64,000 nt of DNA, taken from Sophora flavescens (Eukaryota > Streptophyta > Magnoliopsida > Fabales > Fabaceae). Positions 22,665 to 33,140 of this stretch are shown here, one piece after another. Within the stretch, counting starts at the first letter, position 1, and each line of letters starts with the position of its first letter. The notes under the pieces were generated by a model. That model made no database searches, had not been told where the DNA came from, and was given only the letters and a program-made list of their open reading frames with translations. The DNA lies in assembly GCA_030762895.1 (NCBI GenBank), contig CM061070.1, positions 108,551,554-108,615,553 of the forward strand, given 5' to 3'. Made by a program: the position numbers and the translations under genes.

Positions 22665-24488
22665 GACCCCATAGTTGTTTGTTATGATAAATGCTAAGTT
22701 TGTAACATGCCTATTTGTGATAAATGCCTATTATGTGTTTGTTGATATGTTTATATGAATAATTGGTATGTCAATCATGTATGCCCCGTTGATATGTTGA
22801 CACCATGTTTAATTGGTTGTTTGATATGGGTGATTATGCCATGATAAAGTTGGTTGATTTGGTATGTTTATACCTGTTGGTTGAGGTTTGTGGCTTGAAG
22901 CCAATATGTTTAAAGAACCCTTAATTGGTTAAAATAGGGCTCTGGTTAATATGATGTTTAAGGGATTTATTCCCCAAAAATTGGTTATAAAACATGAACT
23001 GTTAGTAAAGGTGAGATTTACGCCAATGGTTTAGTGAAGAACGTTAGGAATGATTTAGGAGTGGTTTAGGGTGTTTTTGGTTAAAAGAATTTAGCAATAA
23101 ATCTTTCCAGAACAGTACGGCCTGTCCAGGAGCACGACTGTGCTGAACAGGGAGCACGCCCTGCTCCCAGTTTGAATTCTGGAAAATGGCCGCGCATTAA
23201 GCATGGTCGTGCAGCCGAGGAGCACGACCGTGCAGATGAGCATGGCCGTGCCTAAAATGAAGCACAACCGTGCTCTACTTAAGTGGCAGCACGCCCGTGC
23301 TGGGGTTAAGCACTCCCGTTCTCACCCTCTGTACAGAGACTGCGATTAAAGGTTTAAAGGGGTTTTAATCCCAATCTCCCCAATAACATGATGATAAAAT
23401 GATGAATCGATGATAAGGACTAGACAACTCGGTTAATGACTAATGAAGATAATTAATGATAATTGGATGTTTAAGTTTGTAATCGTTAGGTTATCGCAAG
23501 TTGATAACGTTGGTGCTTATTGGACAAAGTGGCCTCGATTCTTATTGGTGGAGGTGTTGATGATGTTAAGTCTTGGGTGCTTATTGGCCCATGCACGACG
23601 ATGTTGATGAAGAAGTCTTGGGAGATTTTTGGCCCGAGCAAAGGAGGTGGTTGTTGTTGTTTGTTGTTGTGCCATGCAGAGAGCATTGGAACTGATGGTT
23701 GATGGTGAGGTTCGACATAGGGGAGATCGCTCGAGATTACGGGGATCTAGCCATCCACGGTAGGTCACCCGATGGTTTGGTGACCGCAACCCCTCGTGAT
23801 GAGGCATTCGCGGTTTGATGCGTTGGCTATCCATGGGGTTCACCCAAGGTTTGGTGAACTACTGGTGTTGGTGCTTCTATGGCCAATAAGGATATGTAAC
23901 TCCGAAGTCGTCCATCCCGAATTAGTTGGTTCCACATGCATAATGGAGTAGCGGAGTAGTGTTGCATTGCACCGCATATCATAATTGGTTGGTTTATGAT
24001 GTTTATATGTGTATATGTATGCTTATGATGTTGTTATGCCATGATGTATGATCATCTTATTCCTATCTCCATGACGTGATTATATGTTTTCTTACTCCCC
24101 GTTTCTCTGTTTTCTGTTTGGCATGTATCGTTTTATGCAGAGGACGACGAGCAGCCAGGAGAGGAGTGACTCTGAGGAGCCACGACTCTTTAGTTAGGAT
24201 TTCCAGTTTCAGTTGTTTAGTTTTATGCCAGTTTTCAGTTGTATTCCGAGGATTTTATTTTGAAACGGTTATACCATCTCTGTACGTGACATCGGGCTGG
24301 GTTATGTTTGCCTTAGTTTCATGTTATGTTTCTTTCAATTCCTTTAAACCTGGTTTTTATTTCCGCATTTTGTTGAATTAGTTATGTGGGACATTTCTAC
24401 CCATGATCCTTTTTATTAAAGGACATATATTTTATGTTTTATCTTTATCTTTTATGCTTTATAATGTATGGGGTATCTGGGTGTCACA
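22665..24488 (+). repeat. 5' LTR of B, second part
   Basis: The B LTR resumes directly after the target duplication of A and runs to GTGTCACA before the primer site. It includes a palindrome cluster (GAGCACGACCGTGC type) at 23105-23335, and short frames around 23486-23843 that show no domain. The 3' LTRs of B end before most of this part, so it cannot be compared inside the window. Confidence 0.72.
23105..23335. repeat. GAGCACGACCGTGC palindromes in the B LTR
   Basis: Variants of AGCACGACCGTGC recur about seven times (for example near 23130, 23145, 23220 and 23285). They differ in sequence from the arrays of A and C but have the same form: two CACG/CGTG half-sites around a short centre. Confidence 0.65.
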
Positions 24489-24493
24489 TTTTG

Positions 24494-24505
24494 TGGTATC
24501 ATAGC
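24494..24505 (+). other. Primer-binding site of chromovirus B
   Basis: TGGTATCATAGC differs by one base from the initiator tRNA-Met complement TGGTATCAGAGC, six bases after the LTR end, as in other Del/Tekay elements. Confidence 0.75.
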
Positions 24506-24839
24506 AGTTCGACCTTGTCCTGACGTGGTATGAGTCTGTTGTGAGTCTGTTGGGTGCTCTTGTTTGAATTGTCTATATTTATATAGACAATGTTACGTGG
24601 TACTAAGTACCTATAGTTCCGTTTTGGCTCGAATTTCTGTATTTGGTGGTTTGTCTTGAGCGATCCAAGAAGCCTGCGAGTGCTTCTTGTGCTTAGGAAG
24701 GCGGTTCTATTATCTTTTGATAATAAGAACTTTGCAGCTGATCTTGTGCGCTTACCTTTTAAAAATCGCTCGATGTTATTCTTTGAATGAACTTGTTATC
24801 TTCCAACCATGTTCCCTTCGATTGCTAGTATAAGACCAT

Positions 24840-26190
24840 AGTTCTTAGAACTCCTGTGGAGTCTAAGGATCCAAGATTTCCCTCTGTCGATCGAGTTATG
24901 GCTCTTACGAAAGAAGAGGCCCAAGTCTACATAATGTTGTCTTCCCTGGAAGTAGAGAGCAGCCCTCCTGATGTCGCTAGCTTGCCTGTTGTGCGGGACT
25001 TTCCATAACTTACCCCTAGAGAGAGATGTTGAGTTCACCATAGACTTAGTGCATGGCACCGGGCCAATCTCTATAGCACCCTATAGAATGTCTTCTCTAA
25101 AGTTAGCTAAGTTAAAGGAACAGTTGGATGACCTGATGAAGAAGCAGTTCATTAGACCGAGTGTGTCTCCGAGGGAAGCACATGTGTTGTTGGTGAAGAA
25201 GAATGATGGTAGTATGAGGTTGTGTGTCGACTATCGACTGCTCAACAAGGTGACCATAAAGAATCGGTATCCCTTCCCTAGGATTGATGATCTCATGGAC
25301 TAGTTGATGGGCGTTTGCGTCTTTTCTAAGATAGATTTGAGGTCAGGGTGCCATCAGATTCGGGTTAAGTCTGATGACATCCCGAAGGCAGCATTCAGAA
25401 CGCGATATGGTCACTACGAGTACTTGGTTATGCCCTTCGGTGTGACCAATGCTCTTGCGGTGTTCATGGACTACATGAACAAGACCTGTCACCCTTACTT
25501 GGATAAGTTTGTGGTGGTGTTCATAGATGACATCTTAGTGTACTCCAAGAGCAAGGAGGAACACGAGGAACACCTGAGGGTTTTCTTGCAGACCCTTAAG
25601 GAAAAGAAGTTGTATTCTAAGTTGTCTAAGTGTGAGTTCTGGTTAGAGGAAGTGAGCTTCTTACGACATGTTATCTCTAAGGGTGGCAGAGCAGTGGACC
25701 CAGCTAAGGTAGAGACGGTGCTCTAGTAGGAAGCGCCGAAATCAGTAATCGAGATTAGGAGTTTCTTAGGGTTAGTCGGGTATTACAGAAGGTTTATAGA
25801 AGGTTTCTCTAAGATAGATTTACCTTTAACCCGTCTCACCAAGAAAGGACAGTTATTTGTGTGGGACTCTAAGTGTGAAGAGAGTTTCCGCACCCTTAAG
25901 GATAGGTTGACATCAGCACCAGTGTTAGTTTTGCCAGATCCTAGTGAACCCTTCGTAGTTTACTGCGATGCTTCTAAGAAAGGGTTAGGCGGTGTGTTGA
26001 TGTAGAATGGTAAGGTAGTTGCTTATGCTTCTAGGCAGTTGAAAGCCCATGAGAAGAACTACCCTACCCATGACCTAGTGCTAGGAGTTGTGGTATTTAC
26101 CTTAAAGATCTGGAGGCATTACCTTTATGGAGTGAGGTTTGAAGTTTTAGTGATCATAAGAGTTTGAGGTATCTCTTTGATCAGAAGGAG
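24840..26190 (+). pseudogene. Reverse transcriptase and RNase H of chromovirus B, unit 1
   Basis: A short protease-RT linker (about 24850-24960) leads into RT from about 24971: TGPISIAPYRM, LVKKNDGSMRLCVDYR, KIDLRSGCHQIRV, VMPFGVTNA, and the catalytic FIDDILVYS near 25530. RNase H follows (VYCDASKKGLGGVLM near 25970). Stops occur at 25301-25303, twice in a row at 25724-25729, near 26003 and near 26165, plus at least one frameshift. Several of the TAG stops fall where relatives have Gln or Trp codons, which fits cytosine deamination. Only about 330 bases separate the primer site from the linker, so gag and most of protease are absent from their normal place. Confidence 0.8.
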
Positions 26191-26199
26191 TTGAATATG

Positions 26200-27145
26200 A
26201 GGTAGCATAGGTGGATGGAGTTCTTAAAGGATTATGACTTCGAGCTGACCTATCACCCAGGAAAGACCAATGTGGTGGACGATGTCTTGAGTAGGAAAAC
26301 CTTGCATATCTCCGCTTTGATGCTTGGGGAGATAGATCCGATTGAGGAGTTTAGAGACCTTAGTCTAGCTTGTGAGTTTACCCCTAAGAGTATCAGGCTT
26401 GGTACCTTGAAGGTTACCAACAACTTGATGGATCAGATTAGAGAGGGTCGGAAGCTAGACAAGTTTCTTTTAGACCAGCGAGAGTTGCTTGCTCAGGGTA
26501 GAGACCTTAGTTTTAAGGATTGCAGTGATGGTGTCTTAAGGTTTAAAGATAGAGTATGCATACCGGATGTTCCTGAGCTTAGAAAGTTGATCCTTGAGGA
26601 AGGACATAGGAGTGGACTGAGTGTGCGCCCAGGTGCCACCAAGATGTATCAGGACCTTAATAAGATGTTTTGGTGGCCTATGATGAAAAAGGACGTGGCC
26701 GAGTTTGTGTATTTGTCAGAAGGCCAAGATAGAACACCAAAAGCCTTCTGGTAAGTTGCAACCTTTGATTGTCCCAGAATGGAAATGGAATAGTATCTCC
26801 ATGGATTTTGTGTCTGGACTCCCTAGGACTCCAGCTGGTTTTGAGGCTATATGGGTTGTTGTGGATAGATTGACTAAGTCTGCCCATTTCATCCCTATGA
26901 ACATGGAGTATCCTTTAGAGAAGTTGGACAAGCTGTACATCAAGGAGATAGTTAGGCTTCATGGTGTACCCTCCAGCACTGTATCAGATAGACATCCGAG
27001 GTTTACCTCTAGGTTCTGGGAGAGTTTGCAGCATGCTTTAGGGACAAAGCTTAGGCTTAGTTCAGCATATCACCCACAGACGGATGGCCAGTCTGAAAGG
27101 ACCATCCAGTCCTTAGAGGACTTGTTGAGAGCTTGTGTGCTATAA
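26200..27145 (+). pseudogene. RNase H end and integrase of chromovirus B, unit 1
   Basis: Two frames overlap at 26705-26754. The first carries the RNase H end (FELTYHPGK) and the integrase zinc region, where HRSGLSVRPG has Arg in place of the second His; unit 2 keeps His. A deletion shared by both units removes about ten bases around the CX2C pair and shifts the frame. The second frame holds the catalytic core (SMDFVSGLP, VVVDRLTKSAHF, SDRHPRF, SAYHPQTDGQSERT) and stops at 27143-27145. Function would be chromosomal integration; the zinc region and frame are broken. Confidence 0.8.
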
Positions 27146-27199
27146 CAGTTTGGTAGTTGTGAGGAGCTGTAGGACACCCTTGTGTTAGAATGAACCTGG

Positions 27200-27429
27200 T
27201 GATAATGTGGTACTAGGACCTGAGGTAGTGCAAGAAACAACAAAAAAGTGAGGATGATTCAGGAAAAGTCGAAAGGGGCACAAGGTAGGCAAAGGAGCTA
27301 CTATGACAAAAGGAGGAAGGCACACGAATTCCAAGAAGGTGATCATGTGTCCTTGAGAGTTACTCCAACGACTACGGTTGGTAGAGCGATGAAAGAAAGC
27401 AAGCCATCTGTTATTAGGAGATCCGAGTC
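27200..27429 (+). pseudogene. C-terminal integrase fragment of chromovirus B
   Basis: The frame 27248-27445 encodes YYDKRRKAHEFQEGDHVSLR and TPTTTVGRAM, the SH3-like fold after the integrase core. The usual continuation (HFIGPFQI and the chromodomain) is missing. After SVIRRSES the DNA switches directly to gag-like sequence. Confidence 0.7.
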
Positions 27430-27890
27430 TTTCCTACCTTGGTGAACAAGTGCAGAATCTTCGAGGATGCTTATGAGGCCAGGATCGCAAGCTGCAAAAT
27501 TTCAGAGATCCAGTGCAGTAAGGACGAAGATCAGAAGAACGAGGTGAGACAACGTCTAACCCCCAGTCGGCAGAGACTTCAAGCAGAATGGCAAGGAATC
27601 ACGGTTCTCACCAAGTAAGCCTAAGGATTGGGGTTCTCCTAAACATGTCAGATGTGGAAAACGTGGAGAAGGTCACTATACCCATCAATGCAAGGAGACG
27701 AACATCATCTGTTTTAAGTGTGGCAAGTACGGTCACCTCAGCCGGAACTGTAAAGGAAAAAAGTCAGAACCACAGAGTACTAGCAGGAATCAGAGTGCGC
27801 AACAGAAGCGTAGTGGAGCTGGAGCCTCCAAGTCCGTTAACTCAACCCAAGGTATCCGCCTAATTGGTGAAAGTTTAATCAGTTAAGGTG
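27430..27890 (+). pseudogene. Displaced gag segment with zinc knuckles, downstream of integrase
   Basis: Frame 1 from 27430 encodes FPTLVNKCRIFEDAYEAR, typical of the gag middle region in Del/Tekay elements. Frame 2 from about 27640 encodes RCGKRGEGHYTHQC and the knuckle CFKCGKYGHLSRNC (27710-27751), followed by GASKSVNSTQGI, which resembles the gag-protease junction. In standard elements all of this precedes protease and RT; here it follows integrase and directly precedes the polypurine tract. The unit 2 copy has the same arrangement with about 57 bases deleted in the knuckles. The frame is shifted at least once, so no whole gag can be made. Confidence 0.7.
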
Positions 27891-27910
27891 ATAGAAATTT
27901 TGAGGACGAA

Positions 27911-27930
27911 ATTTTTATAAGGGGGGTGGA
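27911..27930 (+). other. Polypurine tract of chromovirus B
   Basis: ATTTTTATAAGGGGGGTGGA precedes the 3' LTR by a couple of bases. It is the plus-strand primer site characteristic of Del/Tekay elements and is conserved in unit 2 at 61821-61840. Confidence 0.8.
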
Positions 27931-27932
27931 AT

Positions 27933-28770
27933 TGTAACACACCATTTTTCATAAATAAGCTTAATGCATTTATATATATTATATATATGTTTGCATATTC
28001 TTATTAGGTTGTTTTTGATGTCTAAGTTCATGTTTGAGAAAGTTTAGCCTTAGAAAGGTTCAACCCTTTTAGAGTCCTAGTAACCTGTTTCATCGTTTTG
28101 GACATATCTTGAGTTCTAGATGTCCGATCGAGGTGATCTTTGTGGCTTTGGAAATCTAAGAGAATTATCTACAAGATCGTCTTTCTTGTGTTTTTTCCAA
28201 ATCGATCATCTATGTGGTCTCGCAAGGAATTCTTTCACAGCCCCATGCCCAGGAGTTGAGCACGGTCGTGCGGAACAGGGAGCAAGACCGTGGTCAGTTA
28301 TCATAGTCTATAAATAGAGCAGTTTCGTGAGGGTTACGAGCCAAGCCCTATTTTGGCACTTTGGGCAGCTTTTGTGGGGCAAAAACCTCTTCCCCCTTCC
28401 ACCCCATGAACCCCTTTTATGTCATTGGTGTTCTTGCTCTAGTTTTGGGAGATCTTGGTTGGTCTGTGCCAATCATAGAAGGTAATGGTTCTTTCCCTCT
28501 TTAGTTCCCTTTCTTGTTTTTGATTTGGGAACTAATTGGTTAACCTTTTGTTTGACCAAGGCTTGGAAAGCTAGTCAAGCCGCTTGAGGGAAACGTGTTG
28601 GTTCTTCGTTTGGGTTGCCAGTTTGCTTTCGTTGGTTGGAATCTTCATACCAAGTATGGGGAGAAGGATAGTATAATCATTATTCAAGGGGTAGTGTAAT
28701 ATGAGGGGTTCCATGACCACATAGTTGTTTATTATGATAAATGCTAAGTTTGTAACATGCCTATCTGTGA
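27933..28770 (+). repeat. Truncated 3' LTR of chromovirus B, unit 1
   Basis: It starts TGTAACACACC and follows the 5' LTR to CTATCTGTGA at 28770, where homology stops abruptly and Athila-type sequence begins. A TATA box is at 28309-28316, with weak CACGGTCGTG palindromes at 28256-28295 just upstream. The same break point occurs in unit 2 (62543), so the truncation predates the duplication. Confidence 0.78.
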
Positions 28771-28829
28771 ATAACTAGGAATGGTTTTCTGAATTATTGA
28801 ATATTTTCGTATACTTGTTGCCCAGGACA

Positions 28830-29287
28830 TTTAGTAGAAGGCCAACTCGAGGGTGCTAAAGGAGGTTTTAGCCCACGGGTTCCTGATTACGGAGATGATC
28901 CGCAGGGCAGGCATGCCAGTGACTGATGGGGTAGAGAAGATTCCCCGTCAGCCGATTGACAAAGAGTAAATACACCGCCACAGCTTTGCTGAGCCTGTAC
29001 CTCCCAGGAGACCAGCATGACAGCCGCCTCAGAGGCCACAATCATTGGATATGGTTTTGTTTTTGCAAAACCAACAGGCAGAGAGGAGGTCCCATGAGGT
29101 GCTAAGGGAGTTCTTCAGAGAGTTATCATTGGCTCAACAGGAGGATTTGGCACCTCGGCTTAGGTGGCAGGATTATCCTGGTGACCACGATGCTATGCCA
29201 CAGGGTGGTGCCCGAGGTACCAGCAGAGGATGAGGCAGCAGCAGTAGCTCAGCAGGGTGACCCGGTGGATGATATTGACTTCGAGTA
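28830..29287 (+). pseudogene. C-terminal part of a plant transposon-type protein, unit 1
   Basis: From about 28853 the frame encodes VLAHGFLITEMIRRAGMPVT, a Pro/Arg-rich linker, a helical region with LREFFRELSLAQQ, and after a frame change a short acidic tail (GDPVDDIDFE) ending at 29285-29287. This looks like the end of the 'putative plant transposon protein' found in Athila-type elements. In-frame stops occur near 28967 and 29019. The function of this family is not known. An AG acceptor-like CCCAG lies just upstream. Unit 2 has the same frame with 27 extra bases and different breaks. Confidence 0.5.
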
Positions 29288-29545
29288 GTGATCCGGGCCC
29301 CATCATTACCAGTTCCCCAGTTAACAGTTTCATTCCCTAGTTCCCCGAGTTCTAGCTATGTTGTTCTTATTCGATATGGTTGTATATTGATAGATAGCTA
29401 GAAACTCATACTTTGATTGTGGTTACTTTGTGCACTATTTCTGACTCGTATATATATCTTGTGGTGCATGTTTAGTTTAGTTTTTCTTTTAGATTTTAAA
29501 TTTTTTATTATATTATTGACCATTGTTTTACTTGTGGATAATTCG

Positions 29546-29920
29546 ATGCAATTCACAATCTCTCCGGACCACCCCAAATTCAAAAACATCAAAGATGCGA
29601 TCCAAGTTAAACGAATCCCATTCCCGGAAATTGAAACTTTAACTCATAATCAAAGGGAAAAGATTCTAATGGGTTCATATCCAGGATTCGATTCATCGCG
29701 TTTGGAATATTGTCGGGGTGCGAATGAGTATTCAAGGATTGAGATTAATAAGGATGTTGAAAGGAGAGCAAAAGAATTTATACCGTGCATTAGTGATGGA
29801 CATAAATGGTATGCTGAGTTGATCGAAAAGAAGATAAGGAAGCCAAATGTGATCCCGTTTCCGGATGTAGAGAGCAATACCGAGGAAGAAGTGGAAAGAT
29901 GGGATTGGACTTGGTTGTAA
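29546..29920 (+). CDS. Unrecognised 124-residue frame of element G, unit 1
   Basis: ATG at 29546 opens a frame beginning MQFTISPDHPKFKNIKDAI, rich in charged residues, with no transmembrane segment or motif I recognise, ending ERWDWTWL at TAA 29918-29920. After the stop the same frame continues about 43 codons (KSVNDYARLKMEEARFAKLA and an acidic tail) to TGA near 30052. Unit 2 keeps the same stop and the same continuation, so either the stop is an old nonsense change or the protein ends here. The two copies differ by few residues, mostly conservative. Role unknown. Confidence 0.45.
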   Translation: MQFTISPDHPKFKNIKDAIQVKRIPFPEIETLTHNQREKILMGSYPGFDSSRLEYCRGANEYSRIEINKDVERRAKEFIPCISDGHKWYAELIEKKIRKPNVIPFPDVESNTEEEVERWDWTWL

Positions 29921-30056
29921 ACTCTCAAGAGCGTGAATGACTATGCACGGCTAAAGATGGAAGAGGCTAGATTTGCTAAGCTAGCATTGGAAGGAAATCC
30001 AGAAGAAGAATCAAAAGTGGAGGAAAAAGAGGAGTCCCCTCGAACTCCTTGAGCTA

Positions 30057-31491
30057 ACATTTCTCGAACTCATCTCCTCTCGTTTTCTTTTCTTTCTTTC
30101 CTTTCTCTCTCCTAATCTATCAATTCTTGTTTTCTTGTGAATAATTGGTCAATAAGAAAAAACATAGCGTCATTGAGTCAAGTTGGTAAGTTTGTGGATT
30201 AAATTGAATGCAACTTGGTTGAATGCAATAGTTTTTGTGAAAACCACATTGATGAACCCCTGTCGATGTTTTGAAAGTTCAAATCCCCATGTGAAAATCG
30301 AAAATAAGAACTTAAGATTTGTGTTATGATTGCATGATTTATAATAAGTTTAGAGTGAAGGGGTGCACATTCCAGGAATTGTATCTCGGTCAAACAAGTT
30401 GCGAAAATAACCGGGTGAGAATTTGAGCCTCCTCCATTGTTTTAATTGAGTGAATCACGTTAAGTGGCATTTTTCCCGGATTTGCTTGAATCTCTTCATG
30501 GTTTGCATATTTATGTGTTGCATCATATGATCTAGACAATTTTTCTTTGAATTAGCTACTTACCCTAAATGAACCAACCTTGATGCATGTTCCCTAATTA
30601 GCCACATTGAGTCTTAAAGCCTATTGTTCTTTATGACCTTAAGATACAAGCCTTTAATCTGGAAAAACATGATATCCCAATCCTTGGATTTAGGAGAGCA
30701 TGGAATTCTTAGCAATGTAAGTGTTGTTTGGAAACTAAGTTTGGGGTGGCTACAAGGTTTATCATGTTATTTTGGTTGAGAAAAAGAAAAGGCAAAAAGT
30801 TTTTAACCAAAGGCTTAAGAGAGAGAATGAAAAAAAAAATGCCAAAAAGGACAAAGCGAAAAAGATGTGAAAAAGGAAAAGGGTAGTAGCCACCCAAAGT
30901 AAGAAAAAGAGAAAATGAACTGAGTGCAAGATCAAAAAGTACAAATTGCACATTTCACGCTCTCATAAATCTTAGGGACCTAGCCTTGATCCTTTGAATA
31001 TCTCACCTTGAGCCAGGCCACATTACAACCTTGGAAAGACATTTTGATGGTTCATACGTGTTTTTGTGGAAGCTATGTTGAGATGAAAATCAAATCTAAG
31101 GAAAATGCACTTAACTGTGAAAAGAGTGAAAAATTCTATAACCTAGACATATTGAGCGGAATAGTGAATTACTAAATGCCCTTTGTGGGGAAGGCAATTG
31201 TTTGAATTGGTGATCTTCATTTTGTGTGTATGTTGGATCCCTTGCTTAGAGTAATGATTGCATTGATAATGAGTTTCTTGCTCAAAAGTAGATGCATGTG
31301 GGGGATTATTATAATGAATAATTTGGGGGGGGGGGGGGGGGGATAAATTTGAAAAAGAAATTATACCCAGTACATGAAAGCTCGGTTAAATTTGATTGAG
31401 TCCATGAATCTTACCTTGTTTTGAGTCTTTTTTGACTTTTGGTTTGCTTGGGGTCAAGCAAAGTTTAAGTCTGGGGTATTATGATAAGCCT
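30057..31491 (+). other. Non-coding 3' region and purine tract of element G
   Basis: It contains a pyrimidine-rich block (30075-30115), AT-rich sequence, a GAAAA-rich block (30780-30915) that produces low-complexity frames on the minus strand, a run of 18 G (31325-31342), and the purine tract AAGTCTGGGGTATT just before the LTR. I see no gene. Confidence 0.6.
31325..31342 (+). repeat. Run of 18 G
   Basis: A pure G homopolymer. Similar runs occur at 5103-5115 (G13) and, as C18, at 59714-59731. Their exact length in an assembly is unreliable. Confidence 0.85.
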
Positions 31492-32712
31492 CCAGCTTAT
31501 CTAGTTTTATAGCTAGAAATGCTAAGGTTTTTATGCCAATTGAGCGATTAAACTTCGCTAATCACCCAAATTTGACTTCTTTTGTCCCTAAGCAACACTT
31601 TGAATCTCTTAGATAGTTTTCAGGAAATTTTAGTTAATTCTGAGTCATTAAAGCATTAAAATGCTACTTTTACATTTTAGGTTAAAAGTGAAGCTCGAGG
31701 AAGCTAGGAAAATTGAAGAAAACATGCTTAAAGGCAAAAAGGCAGATTCGCTTCGCAAAGGATGCTCGCCTCGCGAGCCAGAGGAAGAGATTAAGAAGGA
31801 ACAGGCCACCATTCAGGCTCGCCTCACGAGCCAGAAGCAGAAAAGCTGAAGATCATTCAGGCTCGCCTTGCGAGCACTGTCTCTCATCGCGAGAATTCCA
31901 TTTTTGAACTAGAGCCAAACTTAAGGCTCGCCTCGCGAGCCCTTGCTCTCCCAGCGAGCGCGCGTAGAAGCTTGCTTTGGTGTAGGTTGGAGAGCTTTTG
32001 ATAGAGACCTAATCCTAGTTTCTTTGGAGATGCATCTCCGACTGTTTTGTGTAGTTTGCTTCTTGTTAGGATGATTTCCTTCTTTTCTTTTGTTTTGGTT
32101 ATTGTTACTATGTGGAAATAATCCTCTTTTCTGAGGAAACGATGAAGCCGCTCATGACGTACGGCATAGTTATTCCAATGTGGTGATTTCTTATTCCCTT
32201 CTCTTGATTTCTTGTTTCCTAATTATGTTTTTAATGTGTTGATCAAAAAGGGCCATTGGTTAACTAGTCTAGTGCGTTAAACCGGAAGGAGATTCGTGCT
32301 TAGGACTTGGGTTTGGAATACCAATTGAGTATGGCTAGGAATAGAGTAGGAGATTGGCACAATCGCGATAGGGAGCCAAGAACTTAATATAATCTAACTG
32401 TTGGTTATCGGATCGGAAGATAGGTAATTTGCATGTTCAGGTAATTCCTTTTGAACATCGGAAGAGACTTTAGGATAATTGAGGGTTCCAATTGGCAAAG
32501 AAATTGAACATAGGGATAAGAGAATAATCACTTAGGTAGCTTGCATGATTGGGTAGGTGGATTCATAACAAACTACTTGTTGACTTGGTCAAACTGCTTT
32601 GAATTAGCTTGAATTTTGGTATAATTGGTCGCCCAATCGCTGTGTTCAATCTCGGTAACTACTTACTGTGTTTTATTACTTGCTTCGATCCGGTACACTT
32701 GCCGGAGTCCCA
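31492..32712 (+). repeat. 3' LTR of element G, with CTCGCGAG palindromes
   Basis: It starts TGATAAGCCTCCAGC and ends CGGAGTCCCA. The palindrome array lies at 31745-31965 with cores such as GCTCGCCTCGCGAGC, the same motif class as element C. The last 390 bases match 2937-3435 in unit 1 apart from a deletion of about 110 bases, so the duplication junction lies in or near this LTR. Frames at 31661-31907 arise from the repeats. Confidence 0.75.
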
Positions 32713-32805
32713 TTAGTGGCAGATTGAGTTTGATAATTATGGGGAGGCTATTGGCTCGCATGCTAATGATTTTTCTAGTTTGTTGGCTGTGCACTACTAC
32801 AGAAA

Positions 32806-33095
32806 ATGCTTTTAATAGCGCACATTCAGTAGCGTTTTTTAGTAAAACGCTACTGAAAAAGAGGCGGAGCACATTTAGTAGCGTTTCCTTGAGGAAGCGC
32901 TATCTTTGATATACTCTAAGACAACGCTTCTCTAAGAAAACGCTACTGAAAGTTGATGTGTAAGAATAGATAGCGCTTCCTCAAGGAAGCGCTACCTATT
33001 CCTTATATATAGATAGCGCTTCCTTAAGAGAGCGCTACCTATTCCTTACATATAGATAGCGCTTCCTTAAAAAAGTGCTATCTATTCCTTTACCC
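32806..33095. repeat. Left subterminal hairpins of element D
   Basis: Copies of TAGCGCTTCCTCAAGGAAGC and variants occur as inverted pairs about every 50 bases, sometimes separated by CTATTCCTTATATATAGA. This is the likely transposase-binding region. Confidence 0.8.
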
Positions 33096-33140
33096 TAAAA
33101 ATTAAATTGTTCCCTCCCTGATTTCTCAAAACTTCGCGCG

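Larger units (their letters stand above)
11691..28770 (+). mobile_element. Ty3/gypsy chromovirus B (Del/Tekay type), unit 1, split by element A
   Basis: The 5' LTR starts TGTAACATACCG at 11691, is interrupted by element A, and ends GTGTCACA at 24488. An initiator-tRNA-Met primer site, RT, RNase H, integrase, a displaced gag segment, a polypurine tract and a truncated 3' LTR (27933-28770) follow. The RT sequence (SIAPYRM, LCVDYR, FIDD) and the tract GACGAAATTTTTATAAGGGG are typical of Del/Tekay chromoviruses. The frames contain many stops, the normal gag and protease are gone, and the 3' LTR is cut off, so it cannot be autonomous. Confidence 0.82.
2937..32319 (+). repeat. Tandem duplication, unit 1
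   Basis: The order LTR end, CACTA element H, SINE, EAR-motif gene, MITEs, chromovirus B and Athila remnant G is repeated from about 32320 in the same orientation. Anchor pairs are 3435/32712, 6165/39689, 6557/43570, 7546/44680, 9391/47275, 10359/48249, 11691/49577, 28770/62543 and 29546/63342. Without insertion A (10,293 bp with its duplicated target) the unit is about 19 kb. Sampled non-coding stretches differ by roughly 3-5 percent by eye. Confidence 0.88.
28771..32712 (+). mobile_element. 3' half of an Athila-type element G, between the two units
   Basis: From left to right it holds two decayed frames (28830-29287 and 29546-29920), a long non-coding 3' region, a purine tract and an LTR (31492-32712). 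The 3' region from about 30330 closely resembles that of element F (57440-58578), for example a stretch around AAGTTTGGGGTGGCTACAAGG, which places it in the same lineage. Gag, pol and the 5' LTR are absent. Confidence 0.68.

Noticed and set aside
27588..27863. 91-residue open frame near the 3' end of B
   Set aside because: The real coding signal (CCHC knuckle) is in another frame; this one is a shadow.
28771..28853. A second LTR boundary at 28770
   Set aside because: No TG start, primer site or target duplication is present; it is a break, not an element end.
31325..31342. G18 run as a regulatory quadruplex
   Set aside because: Homopolymers of this type occur at three unrelated places (5103, 31325, 59714 as C) and vary between the LTRs of F, so slippage or assembly error is more likely.
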